DNA from: Candidatus Zixiibacteriota bacterium
Lineage (GTDB): Bacteria; Zixibacteria; MSB-5A5; GN15; FEB-12
Assembly: GCA_029860345.1 (NCBI GenBank)
Contig: JAOUBJ010000014.1
Coordinates: forward strand, 1 to 53,730
Reading direction: 5' to 3'
DNA length: 53,730 nt
In this document: piece by piece, positions 35,732-43,589 of the stretch
Layout: every line of letters starts with the position of its first letter
How positions within the stretch are numbered: the stretch's first letter is position 1
Position numbers and translations under genes: made by a program
Notes under the pieces: model-generated
Database searches by the model: none
What the model was told of the DNA's origin: nothing
What the model saw: the letters and a program-made list of their open reading frames with translations, nothing else

Positions 35732-35801
35732 AACCGGCGCATCCCTCTTTGCACGATGTCGGGACAATGATGCGAACCGATTCTTGACATAGAAAACAAC
35801 C

Positions 35802-36107
35802 ATGCCTACTCAGGAACAGATAATCGAAGCGTTGAAACCGGTCCAGGACCCGGAAATCCAGGTCGGCATTGTCGACCTGGGACTCATATACGACGTCAAC
35901 ATACTCCCGGCTGGACTGGTCCAGATTAAGATGACCCTCACTACACCGGCCTGTCCATACGGTGAGATGTTGATCAATATGGCCCATCAGGCCGCACAAA
36001 AAGTCGAAGGCGTCAACGAAGTCCGAATTGCTTTAGTATGGGAGCCGGTGTGGGACCCCAAGACTATGGCCTCCGAAGAAGCCAAGGACATACTGGGCAT
36101 TTGGTGA
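35802..36107 (+). CDS. sufT: SufT / MIP18-family protein (DUF59)
   Basis: A 101-residue protein of the DUF59/MIP18 family that assists maturation of Fe-S proteins. Family features: ALKPVQDPEIQVGIVDLGLIYDV near the start, the TTPACPYGEMLINMAHQA segment with its single conserved Cys, and VEGVNEVRIALVWEPVWDPKTM near the end. It sits 70 bp downstream of sufU, the end of the operon. The next gene faces the other way. Confidence 0.93.
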   Translation: MPTQEQIIEALKPVQDPEIQVGIVDLGLIYDVNILPAGLVQIKMTLTTPACPYGEMLINMAHQAAQKVEGVNEVRIALVWEPVWDPKTMASEEAKDILGIW

Positions 36108-36162
36108 CGGTTCCACCTGCATCTGATAATAGTCGCGCCGACTGACGCTCGGGACTCACAAC

Positions 36163-37449
36163 CTATTCGCTGACTATCGTAACATCTATCTTCGTACCAT
36201 CGTAGGTTGCCATGTCAAGGCTCATGATATTGCCGTCGACCTCTATGAACTCATCTGAAAAAGAGGCGTTGGCACCTATTCTGTAGATCAGTATGCGCGT
36301 GGCCAGTCCGTCGAAGGCGTAATCCATGTCCATGTTGTCGGCCAATAGTGTCGGCAAGCCATTTCCATGCACCACGAGATGGGCGGCGCCGGCCTGGCGG
36401 TCGATGGCCAGACGACCTGAGCTTTCGGTGACGGTTCCCGGAACCGGTTGGAGGATGGGGTACGGCGAGGCATCACCCACAATAATCCGGATTTGATAAA
36501 CGAAATCCGAAAGGCTAAGGGTGATTCCATCGGCATTGATGTCAGAGGCAGCGATCTGTCCGGCATAATTGATCTGAAACACGTCAGTTCCGTAGAGAAA
36601 GTAATCTCTGAACATTAGAGCATCAGCGATTTCATTGACAATGCCGTTGAGGTTGATATCGCCTCGATAGTCCGGTCCGCCGACACAGACTATATCCACG
36701 CCGCCATTCGAGAAGCTAACCAACGGCACCGGCTGCGACTGGTGGTTCAATTCGGCAGTGAAACACTCTTGCTGGTAGCCTTGAAATGTCGGAAAGCCGA
36801 CCTGGTCGTCGCCGATACGCCCAAAATCAAGCACCTCCATGCTGACAGCTGTGATGTCGGTATCAGGGTTCCATCCGGAACGATAAGCAATAACGTTGTC
36901 GTCGCAGTCTTCCCAGTAGAACCTGATCGGCAGGTAGGCGCAATCGAATTGCCGATCACTCGACACCAAGTAGTCCAGGCTGAACAACACGACCGGTCCA
37001 TCATCCATCAACTCCTGCGGACAGTCGGCATCGGACACTCGGGGTCGTCCGAAGTTAATGTCGGCTATAGCGACCAAGTCGACCAGGCCGCATGGTGACA
37101 TTCCATCACAGGACTGCCGGAACGAAAACTGATAATTGAAGTACTCCCAGTGACATTCCGTAAACAAAGGGCCTGGGATCGCTCCCTGGAAGCTAAGGGC
37201 GTTGGCATAGTGCGCGATCTTGAGGTCGAAGCTGGAGAGGCGGTAGTAACCACGTTCCAGTGTCACGTCGATGATCTCATGCAGTCCTTGCAGAGAGTTG
37301 TGGCTCATTTCAATCTTGACCTCGAAGACATGTGCGTCTCCCTCTCCCCCGCCGGAGGGTGGCGTGTGCTCGCATCCAGAAAGAAGCAGCATCAACACTG
37401 TACCAGCGATCCATCCAAGGGCGCCAACGATTCTACCTATTGATATCAT
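36163..37449 (-). CDS. Dockerin-containing lipoprotein of unknown function
   Basis: A 428-residue predicted lipoprotein: a hydrophobic N-terminus ends in the lipobox LLLSGC (Cys about residue 26). The first part is a beta-rich domain with Cys pairs (MSHNSLQGLHEIIDVTL ... CDGMSPCGLVDLVAIADINFG). In the middle lies a pair of dockerin-like calcium loops (GDINLNGIVNEIADALMFRDYF and DINADGITLSLSDFVYQIRII). The end is a small beta domain (AAHLVVHGNG ... SLDMATYDGTKIDVTIV). A C-terminal copy of this last domain follows the gene's own start as a separate fragment. Function unknown, perhaps a cell-surface anchor. Convergent with sufT. Confidence 0.78.
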   Translation of the reverse strand: MISIGRIVGALGWIAGTVLMLLLSGCEHTPPSGGGEGDAHVFEVKIEMSHNSLQGLHEIIDVTLERGYYRLSSFDLKIAHYANALSFQGAIPGPLFTECHWEYFNYQFSFRQSCDGMSPCGLVDLVAIADINFGRPRVSDADCPQELMDDGPVVLFSLDYLVSSDRQFDCAYLPIRFYWEDCDDNVIAYRSGWNPDTDITAVSMEVLDFGRIGDDQVGFPTFQGYQQECFTAELNHQSQPVPLVSFSNGGVDIVCVGGPDYRGDINLNGIVNEIADALMFRDYFLYGTDVFQINYAGQIAASDINADGITLSLSDFVYQIRIIVGDASPYPILQPVPGTVTESSGRLAIDRQAGAAHLVVHGNGLPTLLADNMDMDYAFDGLATRILIYRIGANASFSDEFIEVDGNIMSLDMATYDGTKIDVTIVSE

Positions 37450-37457
37450 ACTATTCC

Positions 37458-37811
37458 CTACTCCTCAACAATTGTCACGTCAACACGCGCCCCGTCCAAT
37501 GTGGACATGTCCATGGCTATCACCTCTCCCTCGGTCTCCATGAACGGCCCCGAAATCGTGTACAATGGAAGGGAGTCTGACCCACCCCACAGCGGATTGA
37601 GGAGTAGCACATGGGTATGTGTTCCGTCGAAGCGCGAGAGGCTAATGGTGCGATCGGCCAATTGTGACCAGGTTCCTGATCCCTCATGCGTAACCCGGAT
37701 CGCTTTGACCTCAGCGTTAACCGACAGAACGCCTTCGCTACTGACGGTACAAATGGCACTGTCGGGCTCCAACTTACGTCTGACAATCAGATGTATCCTT
37801 CCCCGAAACAT
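37458..37811 (-). pseudogene. Truncated second copy of the dockerin lipoprotein's C-terminal domain
   Basis: A 117-residue frame with no signal peptide. It aligns with the last about 90 residues of the neighbouring lipoprotein: EGVLSVNAEVKAIRV against SGRLAIDRQAGAAHLV, and a closing MDMSTLDGARVDVTIVEE against LDMATYDGTKIDVTIVSE. The upstream part (signal, dockerin) is missing. It is best read as the remnant of a tandem duplication. The intact gene begins nine bp downstream of its stop. It has no convincing ribosome-binding site. Confidence 0.6.
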
Positions 37812-37927
37812 TGATGTTATCTCGTGTCGTCACCATCCTGCGACTTCACGAACAATATAGACGATATTGGGACAGTGTCAAGACCGGGCAACACGAGGAC
37901 GCCCGCTACGAATATGGTAGGAGACGT

Positions 37928-37993
37928 AGGGTGGGTCCGCTTTCGGACCCGCCGAAGATGGCAGGTCTCCAAGAGAAGAGAGACCTGCCCTAA
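37928..37993. repeat. Dispersed composite hairpin (GGGTGGGTCCGC type)
   Basis: GGGTCCGC-TTTC-GGACCC (about 37933-37950) is followed by the hairpin GGCAGGTCTC/GAGACCTGCC at 37960-37989, the third copy of that family. The rest of this gap up to 38070 shows no gene. Confidence 0.7.
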
Positions 37994-38070
37994 AGTTGTC
38001 CCGTCCTAAACAAACTGTGAGACGGCCACCCAACTCCGGAGTTTATGGGCATCTCTGAGGCTCAGCTGTC

Positions 38071-38817
38071 CTACATCAATGAATACCCACCGTCGACGAT
38101 TACCGTTTGGCCGGTGATCCAACTTGCCTGCGGAGAAGCCATGAAGGCTACGACGGAGGCGATTTCTTCAGGACGTCCGACTCGTTTGAACGGTGTCCGT
38201 TCGCTGACTTCATCAAGCATCGACTGGTAGTTCGGGAAGACTTTCAAAGCATCGGTATCAATGAATCCACCGGAAACACAATTGACACTGATATTGCGCG
38301 GCGCGAACTCGATGGCCATGTATTTTACGATGTTCTCAATGGCTGCCTTGGAAACACCGATAGCGGCATAGCCGGGGATGTACCGGATCGACCCCAGAGA
38401 CGACAAAGCTACTATGCGTCCGTGCTCCTGCATGATCGGATAGGCCAATTGCACACAGTTGAGAAAGGCGCGGGCGTTGGTATGCATCGAAAGATCCCAG
38501 GCTTTGTCGTCGATGTCGATCATCTTGGTGAAGATACCGAGGGCGGCGTTGGAGATGAGAATATCCAATTTACCAAATCGCTCTTTGATCCCTTCAAATA
38601 TCGCGGGAAGCTGCTCATGATTGCCCATGTTGGCGCGGTGTGCATAACACTCGACCCCGTAACTCCTTACTTTCTCCTCGGCTTCTTTGGCCGCAGCCCG
38701 ACTTCGGAAATAATTGATAACAACATTAGCGCCGTTTTGCGCCAGCTTCTCGGCGATACTAAGTCCGATCCCCTTGGTTCCCCCGGAAACAAACGCGGTC
38801 TTACCTGCAAGTTCCAT
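38071..38817 (-). CDS. fabL: Short-chain dehydrogenase, FabL-type enoyl-ACP reductase
   Basis: A 248-residue SDR enzyme. The NADPH site GGTKGIGLSIA and ISNAALG are present. The catalytic tyrosine and lysine are spaced Y-x6-K (YAAIGVSK), as in FabI/FabL enoyl-ACP reductases, instead of the usual Y-x3-K of other SDRs, and the surrounding RYIPGYAAIGVSKAA fits FabL. It would reduce trans-2-enoyl-ACP in fatty-acid synthesis. The frame opens at 38838, but ATG 38817 has GAGGAG five bases upstream. It is downstream of lipB on the same strand, and both feed on acyl-ACP metabolism. Confidence 0.82.
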   Translation of the reverse strand: MELAGKTAFVSGGTKGIGLSIAEKLAQNGANVVINYFRSRAAAKEAEEKVRSYGVECYAHRANMGNHEQLPAIFEGIKERFGKLDILISNAALGIFTKMIDIDDKAWDLSMHTNARAFLNCVQLAYPIMQEHGRIVALSSLGSIRYIPGYAAIGVSKAAIENIVKYMAIEFAPRNISVNCVSGGFIDTDALKVFPNYQSMLDEVSERTPFKRVGRPEEIASVVAFMASPQASWITGQTVIVDGGYSLM

Positions 38818-38859
38818 CTCGCTCCTCATCAGTTGCACCGTTCATTGTTGCGACCGTCA

Positions 38860-39561
38860 CTATACCGTGAAGCCGCCCGCCTGCGATTCCATATCCTCGG
38901 CCAGACTCTCCGGAGTTACCGGCTCGAATTGTGTAACAAAAATGTCCGAGTATTGTTCGATTAGTTTATCCCCGAAGGAGTTCAAGTCTACCGGCTTCCC
39001 AAGAACTTCCGCCGCCGACACCATGACGTCCGATTCCAGGCCGCACGGGTTGATACATGCAAACTCAGACAGGTCGGTGTTCAAGTTTATCGCCACGCCG
39101 TGAAAAGTCACCCATCGTTTTACGGCAATACCCACCGAACCGAGTTTTCGTTGGCCCACCCAGAGTCCTGTGTGATCGTCGTCCTTTCTGCATTCAATGC
39201 CGATCTGCGCCATGGACCGAATGACGCCCTGCTGCAGGTCGCCCATGAAACGATGCAGGTCACGCCCGCGCCGGGTCAGGTCAAAGATGAAATAGGCAAC
39301 CAACTGGCCGGGGCCATGATAGGTCACATCGCCGCCACGTTCGATAAACACCGGATCGTAAGGGGAGTCGGCAAAGTTCTCATCGTGGCCGTCACGCCCA
39401 ACCGTGATCACAGGCGGATGTTCAAGCAGGATAATAGTGTCACGGGCCAGACCGTCGCGTCGCATCGTTACCAGACCACGCTGCCAGGTCAGCGCCTGGC
39501 GGTAGTCTGTCAATCCTGCCCGGAGGACCCAACCGAAGCGCCTTGAGAAGAGTGCGGCCAC
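38860..39561 (-). CDS. lipB: Octanoyl-[acyl carrier protein]:protein octanoyltransferase LipB
   Basis: A 233-residue enzyme that moves the octanoyl group from ACP to lipoyl domains, the first step of lipoate synthesis. Conserved parts are LLEHPPVITVGRDG, ERGGDVTYHGPGQLVAY, the catalytic Lys139 in RKLGSVGIAV and Cys173 in INPCGL. The start GTG 39561 lies one base after the stop of the E2 gene, so its product is made together with a lipoyl-domain target enzyme. The C-terminal tail of about 30 residues is somewhat long. Confidence 0.95.
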   Translation of the reverse strand: MAALFSRRFGWVLRAGLTDYRQALTWQRGLVTMRRDGLARDTIILLEHPPVITVGRDGHDENFADSPYDPVFIERGGDVTYHGPGQLVAYFIFDLTRRGRDLHRFMGDLQQGVIRSMAQIGIECRKDDDHTGLWVGQRKLGSVGIAVKRWVTFHGVAINLNTDLSEFACINPCGLESDVMVSAAEVLGKPVDLNSFGDKLIEQYSDIFVTQFEPVTPESLAEDMESQAGGFTV

Positions 39562-39562
39562 G

Positions 39563-40897
39563 TTACCGAAGCTGCATAAGCAGCTTGTTTGGATCGGCCA
39601 GCAATCCGTGCACTCGGTGCAGGAACTGAACCGCCGTGTGGCCGTCGATCAGCCGGTGGTCGAAGGACAACCCAAAGGTCGAGACGTCGCGCACCACGAT
39701 TTCACCATCCACCACCCACGGACGTTTGGCGATCGCATGGATACCCAGGATGGCCACCTGCGGCTGTGCGATGATGGGTGTCGAGGCGGTGGCTCCGAAC
39801 ATTCCAGCATTAGTCAGTGAGAAGGTACCGCCGGATACGTCTTCAGGCGTCAACCCACCGGTTCTGGCTTTCTCTCCCAACTGGGCGATCTCGACAGCCA
39901 GCTCGACTATCGTTTTGCGGTCGGCATCCTTTATGACCGGTACGATCAAGCCGTCCTCGCGGGCTACAGCGATGCCTATGTTATAGAAGTTTTTTAGGAT
40001 GATCTCTTCGTCGGTCAACGATGCGTTCATCTTCGGGAACTCTTTCAAACCGACACAGACGGCTTTGGCGATAAATGGCAGGAAGGTCAGGTTGGCGCCA
40101 TAGGTGGAGCGGAACTCGGCTTTATTTGCGTTGCGATAATCGACTAACGCAGTCAGGTCCAAATCTTCAAAAGTGGTCACATGAGCGGAAGTGTGCACCG
40201 AGTGCACCATGTGATCGGAGATAAGTTTGCGTACTCCCTGCAACGGCTGTCGAGTCTCCCGCTGAGCTTGTGGGAGCGGCTCGAAGGCAGGTATATCAAC
40301 GTTCACAATTGGCGCCGCCGCTGGCCCCGGTGAAGGAGCCGCTGCCACCACCGGCGGTGGCGGTGGCGGAATCGGACCGGCGGTATAGCCGGTGGCAGCC
40401 GAACGGGATTGGACGGCTCGTTCCACATCATCGACGGTTACACGACCCTGGGGTCCGGTCGGCTTGATGGTCGCCGGATCGAGCGAATACTCCCTCACCA
40501 TCATCTTGACTTTGGGTGACATGCCGGCACGGTTGATGGTCGATGCTGACGCACCAGCCGGCGCCGATTTCTTTGCCACGGCCGGTTGTGGTGTCTTTGC
40601 GGTGGTGGTCTCTTTGCGGGCCGATGCTTTCTGTGCAGGTTTTGCTTTGGTGTCACCGGAGCCGTCCTCGATGCGAGCAATGATGGCGCCTACAGGTACC
40701 ACTTCACCTTCCTCGACCAGTACCTCAATGAGCACCCCTGCAACTTCCGCCGGGATCTCAACGTTGACTTTGTCGGTCATCAATTCTACGAGCGGTTGGT
40801 TTAGTGAGACGTGGTCACCGACTTTGACTTTCCATTCGAGGATGGTGCCTTCAAGCACCGATTCACCCATTTGAGGAACTAGAACATCTGCCGCCAT
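39563..40897 (-). CDS. Dihydrolipoamide acyltransferase (E2) of a 2-oxo acid dehydrogenase
   Basis: A 444-residue E2 subunit. The lipoyl domain (1-78) has the modified lysine Lys43 in LMTDKVNVEIPA. An Ala/Lys/Pro-rich linker follows, then the E3-binding domain (SPKVKMMVREYSLDPATIKPTGPQGRV), a second Pro-rich hinge (GPIPPPPPPVV), and the catalytic domain with SAHVTTFEDLDLTALVDYR and the active-site FDHRLIDG near residue 415. Substrate specificity is uncertain. The sequence is of the branched-chain or generic 2-oxoacid type, not clearly pyruvate or oxoglutarate. E1 and E3 genes are not in the window. lipB follows one base later. Confidence 0.92.
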   Translation of the reverse strand: MAADVLVPQMGESVLEGTILEWKVKVGDHVSLNQPLVELMTDKVNVEIPAEVAGVLIEVLVEEGEVVPVGAIIARIEDGSGDTKAKPAQKASARKETTTAKTPQPAVAKKSAPAGASASTINRAGMSPKVKMMVREYSLDPATIKPTGPQGRVTVDDVERAVQSRSAATGYTAGPIPPPPPPVVAAAPSPGPAAAPIVNVDIPAFEPLPQAQRETRQPLQGVRKLISDHMVHSVHTSAHVTTFEDLDLTALVDYRNANKAEFRSTYGANLTFLPFIAKAVCVGLKEFPKMNASLTDEEIILKNFYNIGIAVAREDGLIVPVIKDADRKTIVELAVEIAQLGEKARTGGLTPEDVSGGTFSLTNAGMFGATASTPIIAQPQVAILGIHAIAKRPWVVDGEIVVRDVSTFGLSFDHRLIDGHTAVQFLHRVHGLLADPNKLLMQLR

Positions 40898-40997
40898 GGT
40901 TTTCTATCCTTGTCTGCTTTTGACATTATATGCGCCCGCACGTATTGAAAACGCCCGCGGCCGCTGTTTCCTTTTGGTCTACCCCGCCTGTTGCAGG

Positions 40998-42077
40998 TCA
41001 ACTGATCGAGAGCATTTTTGCAAGCGCCATCAAAGCTTCACTTCTATCCGGCTCAGTCACCTGACAAGGTTTCAGGTCGACGTAGTTTTCCAAACAGTAA
41101 GCCAGGTCGTTCAAAGTGGTGCGATACATATTGGCACAGACCGGGCAGGTTTGGCCCGACAACTCAAAAATCTTCTTGTCCGGGTGCTCATAGGCCATGC
41201 GATTGATCAGGTTTATCTCGGTCCCTACGGCAATAGTCGATCCAGCCTGAGCTTGTTTACAGTAGTCCACGATGTACTTGGTCGAGCCGACACCGTCGGC
41301 CAGCGAGACTACCTCGGGCAGGCACTCCGGATGCACAACCACTTTCACATCGGGATGCTCAGTTCGTACCTGGGCTACATGCTCGGCCTTAAAATTGGTG
41401 TGCACATGACAGTGTCCTTTCCATAGGATAACTCGTGCCCGTTCCAACTGTTGTTCGGTCAGACCACCGCTGTCACGTGAAAAGTCCCAGATGACCATTT
41501 CCTCAGGCTTGAGCCCGTACTTCAGTCCCGTATTGTAGCCAAGGTTTTCATCGGGGAAAAAGAACAGCTTCTCACGTCGGTCGAATCCATATTCAAAAGC
41601 CGCTGCTGCGTTGGACGATGTACAGATCAGCCCGCCATGGCGTCCGGTGAATGCTTTCAGACCGGCCGTGGTGTTCATGTACGAAATCGGCATGATTTTC
41701 TCATCGCCGCCAAACTGCTCCAAGAACTTCCAGGCCTCCAGTACGTCGGCCATTTCAGCCATGTCGGCCATGGGACATCCAGCCAACGGATTGGCCAGAA
41801 ATACCTGCTGATGATCAGACGATAGGATATCAGCCGATTCGGCCATAAAGTGAACGCCACAAAACAAAATAACTTCGAAATCCTTGTTCTCGGCAGCCAA
41901 CTTGGACAATCCATAACTGTCGCCGACATGATCACCACAAGCAACCACTTCGCGCCGCTGGTAGTGATGGGTGAGGATGCACAGTTTCGTCCCCAGTTTG
42001 GCACGGGCTGAGGCAATGCGATCGGTCAACTCGGCCGTTTCGGCTTGTCGGTACTCTGTCGGTAAAGAGAAATACAT
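40998..42077 (-). CDS. nadA: Quinolinate synthase NadA
   Basis: A 359-residue [4Fe-4S] enzyme that condenses iminoaspartate with dihydroxyacetone phosphate to quinolinate in NAD synthesis. Features: LCILTHHYQRREV, HVGDSYGLSKLA, the cluster Cys in LFCGVHFMAESADIL, MSYMNTTAGLKAFTGRHGGLICTSSNAA, PDENLGYNTG, VHPECLPEVVSLADGVGSTKYI and the final Cys pair CPVCANM. Its oxygen-sensitive cluster ties it to the suf operon upstream in the window. No nadB or nadC neighbour is present. Confidence 0.96.
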   Translation of the reverse strand: MYFSLPTEYRQAETAELTDRIASARAKLGTKLCILTHHYQRREVVACGDHVGDSYGLSKLAAENKDFEVILFCGVHFMAESADILSSDHQQVFLANPLAGCPMADMAEMADVLEAWKFLEQFGGDEKIMPISYMNTTAGLKAFTGRHGGLICTSSNAAAAFEYGFDRREKLFFFPDENLGYNTGLKYGLKPEEMVIWDFSRDSGGLTEQQLERARVILWKGHCHVHTNFKAEHVAQVRTEHPDVKVVVHPECLPEVVSLADGVGSTKYIVDYCKQAQAGSTIAVGTEINLINRMAYEHPDKKIFELSGQTCPVCANMYRTTLNDLAYCLENYVDLKPCQVTEPDRSEALMALAKMLSIS

Positions 42078-42313
42078 TTGAGTTCTGTTATCCGGATTCG
42101 GCGTGGGAAGTTGCCATCAACTTTCCGGCCGTTTTCGATTTATCGGTCTCCAGTTGCTCTCTGACATCCAATTCAATATACACATGCGCCGACAGGAGAG
42201 CAATGGCGAGTTGCCGGCACAATTATTCCGCAAGTGTTGGTCAAAAGCCGTCATACAAAGAGATCAACACCGGTGAGGGCTGTCGGTTTCAATTAATTAG
42301 TCGCGGAATCCGT

Positions 42314-42814
42314 TTAAGCATTGAGTTTGGCCAGTTGCTCAAACAGGTCATCGTTGTTTGGCAGATCGGCTGGGTGCAGACGTTCGATCCAGCGGATAAT
42401 CCCTTTTTTGTCGATCAGAAAAACCGTGCGCTCTGCGTACCCTTTTCGATTGAGTACACCATACTTGCGGGCCACCTCGCCGTGCGGCCAGAAGTCGGCC
42501 ATCAAAGGAAAATCCAGACCGCTCATAGACTTGGCCCAGGCGATGTGGCAAGGTACGGAGTCACAGGACAGGCAGAACAACTGGCAGTCCAACTCCTCAA
42601 ACCGTTCGATCTTCTTTTGATACTCGGGTACCTGAGTGGAACAGACCGGTGTCCAGTCGGCCGGATAGAACGCCAGCACCACATTCTTCCGCCCCTGATA
42701 CCAGGCCAGATTGAGCTCGCCTTCATTGTGAGTAGCCAAGGTGAAGTCCGGTGCAGGATCACCAATAGCAAGTTGAACCTGCCCCTCAGCCTCGGAGCGC
42801 CCAGAATCACTCAT
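42314..42814 (-). CDS. Peroxiredoxin (AhpC/TSA family)
   Basis: A 166-residue thiol peroxidase that reduces H2O2 and organic peroxides. The peroxidatic Cys58 sits in the classic FYPADWTPVCSTQ. Further Cys residues follow in LDCQLFCLSCDSVPCH, any of which could be resolving. The rest (WPHGEVARKYGVLN, ERTVFLIDKKGIIRWI) is standard. The start overlaps the stop of the rubredoxin-like gene (ATGA), so the two are translationally coupled, suggesting the rubredoxin feeds electrons into peroxide defence. Confidence 0.93.
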   Translation of the reverse strand: MSDSGRSEAEGQVQLAIGDPAPDFTLATHNEGELNLAWYQGRKNVVLAFYPADWTPVCSTQVPEYQKKIERFEELDCQLFCLSCDSVPCHIAWAKSMSGLDFPLMADFWPHGEVARKYGVLNRKGYAERTVFLIDKKGIIRWIERLHPADLPNNDDLFEQLAKLNA

Positions 42815-43011
42815 ATTCCTTCATCCTCATAGTCGGCATAAAGATCCTTCTCGAAGTTATCCGCGCCGTCATCCTCGCCCGGTCCCTCCGATTGATCGTC
42901 ACCCTCAAAAAACTCTGCAAACTTATTCGACAGGGCACCACAAACCGGACAGGACCCCGGCCGATCCTCGTCATCGTGCAAGTAACCGCAAATCTCACAT
43001 ACCCACTGCAC
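42811..43011 (-). CDS. Rubredoxin-like small iron protein
   Basis: A small protein with an N-terminal rubredoxin-type knuckle: CEICGY ... CPVCGALSNKF, the first pair of Cys 3 residues apart, the second pair 13 residues on, as in the short rubredoxin domains of rubrerythrins. A very acidic tail (about 35 residues of Asp/Glu/Gly) follows. GTG 43011 is preferred over TTG 43023, because GGAG lies six bases before it and the protein then begins MQWVCEICGY like true rubredoxins. It overlaps the peroxiredoxin by four bases. Confidence 0.88.
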   Translation of the reverse strand: MQWVCEICGYLHDDEDRPGSCPVCGALSNKFAEFFEGDDQSEGPGEDDGADNFEKDLYADYEDEGI

Positions 43012-43070
43012 ACATATCTCCAAAGTCAGGTTTGTCGATTCTGCCGATCATTAAGGGTCAGTATTCCTCT

Positions 43071-43565
43071 TCAATGCTCTTGGGGTGCGCTTTCGTCATA
43101 ACCAAACCAAAAGTAGTTTCCGCTCAGCGCTTCCCGCTCGGCCATCAACAATTCATAATGCGTGTTCTCTTCGCTGGCGAGTCGCTCAAAAATCAGTTTG
43201 ACCGCCTCGTTGTCCGACGATTTGAAGTGTTCATTGTAGTACTTGGTGGCGGCCAATTCCGCTTCGATGGCAAGGTTGATGAACTCCATTTCGCTTTTGA
43301 GTTCATCGAGATGACCCTTTCGAAACACCTCAGCCAGTGCCGACAGACCCTTTTTGGGCAACTCACCGATTTCTCCACCGACATGTTCCTCGTATAGTTG
43401 GTACAGCACTTTCTTATGCGCAATCTCGTCATTGCGCAGGTTCTCAAGTTTACGTTTTGCCTCAGGATTGGTTGCTTTTGCAGCCAGCAAATCGTAGAAC
43501 TTATACCCGTCTTCTTCGCCCTTGATGGCGGTCTTCAATACGTCAGCAAGTTGCATCTTGGCCAT
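43071..43565 (-). CDS. Rubrerythrin-like ferritin-fold diiron protein
   Basis: A 164-residue four-helix protein with the diiron ligand pattern of rubrerythrins: EEDGYKFYDLLAAKA, NDEIAHKKVLYQLY, AIEAELAATKYYNEHF and ASEENTHYELLMAERE. It lacks the C-terminal rubredoxin domain. That domain is encoded separately 60 bp downstream, so the pair looks like a split rubrerythrin. It probably reduces H2O2 using electrons from the rubredoxin-like protein. Confidence 0.88.
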   Translation of the reverse strand: MAKMQLADVLKTAIKGEEDGYKFYDLLAAKATNPEAKRKLENLRNDEIAHKKVLYQLYEEHVGGEIGELPKKGLSALAEVFRKGHLDELKSEMEFINLAIEAELAATKYYNEHFKSSDNEAVKLIFERLASEENTHYELLMAEREALSGNYFWFGYDESAPQEH

Positions 43566-43589
43566 AGTTCTTTCCAGACTTATAATAAA

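Noticed and set aside
42080-42235. Small reverse-strand frame of about 44 codons upstream of nadA (YIELDVREQLETDKSK part)
   Set aside because: It reads somewhat protein-like but starts only at TTG without a ribosome-binding site and I cannot tie it to a family. It may be a remnant; evidence is too thin to list.
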